Shown here: positions 23,512-23,581 of the stretch, piece by piece
How the letters are laid out: the number at the start of each line of letters is the position of its first letter
How positions within the stretch are numbered: position 1 is the stretch's first letter
Assembly: GCA_036677685.1 (NCBI GenBank)
Contig: JAVBWA010000025.1
Coordinates: forward strand, 1-23,581
DNA: 23,581 bases
DNA from: JAQUBU01 sp036677685
Lineage (GTDB): Bacteria > Bacillota > Syntrophomonadia > Syntrophomonadales > Syntrophomonadaceae
Direction: 5' to 3'
Program-made: the position numbers and the translations under genes
The notes under the pieces: generated by a model
The model's database searches: none
What the model saw: only the letters and a program-made list of their open reading frames with translations
Told to the model about the DNA's origin: nothing

Positions 23512-23581
<70 letters not shown>

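Overview
The window most likely comes from a low-to-mid GC Firmicute of the clostridial type, possibly close to Syntrophomonadaceae. This is an inference, not a database result. It rests on strong GGAGG-type ribosome binding sites, a MinC/MinD/MinE set in a genome that also carries a DUF299 (PpsR/YqfL) PEP synthase/PPDK regulator, an HD-GYP protein and a YazA-like GIY-YIG protein, and on the 16S rRNA 5' end at the right edge. Most of the window is chromosomal housekeeping and cell-envelope DNA. The intergenic spaces are unusually rich in structured repeats.

Layout. 1-4169: the C-terminal part of a large secreted FecR/Ig-like/jelly-roll protein. It converges, across a bidirectional terminator, on a CHASE2 class III nucleotide cyclase (4415-6337, minus). 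6648-11894: a four-gene exopolysaccharide operon with a GT2, a GT4, a Wzy/O-antigen-ligase-like protein with TPRs, and an initiating phosphoglycosyl transferase. It converges on a minus-strand min operon with the order minD-minE-minC (13591-11906). 14056-16104: a class A penicillin-binding protein. 16105-16976: a long intergenic stretch with a repeat copy and a 39-codon membrane-peptide ORF. 16977-17804: the DUF299 regulator, which converges on an HD-GYP protein (18647-17988) across a 125-nt near-perfect hairpin and a terminator. 18725-19617: a GIY-YIG protein and a tandem pair of paralogous small proteins of unknown function. 19618-20174: a 315-bp element with 18-bp terminal inverted repeats, then another repeat copy. 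20175-20750: a DUF4013 membrane protein. 21701-20754 (minus): a ketopantoate-reductase-like enzyme. 23027-21909 (minus): a MOT1-type molybdate/sulfate transporter. 23170-23581: a repeat copy, an rRNA promoter, the rRNA leader and the first 70 nt of 16S rRNA.

The most striking signal is a family of modular intergenic repeats, with six copies (A-F) in about 15 kb on both strands. The full form (B, C) is about 185 nt. It has a closing stem whose arms change together between copies, two or more internal hairpins, and a conserved end reading GATGCTTAA. Shorter copies lack one or both internal modules. One copy (A) runs into the GT4 gene and encodes its last ten residues and stop codon. Another (E) supplies the stop codon of the transporter gene. 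I do not recognise this family. It could be a non-autonomous mobile element or a dispersed structured RNA.
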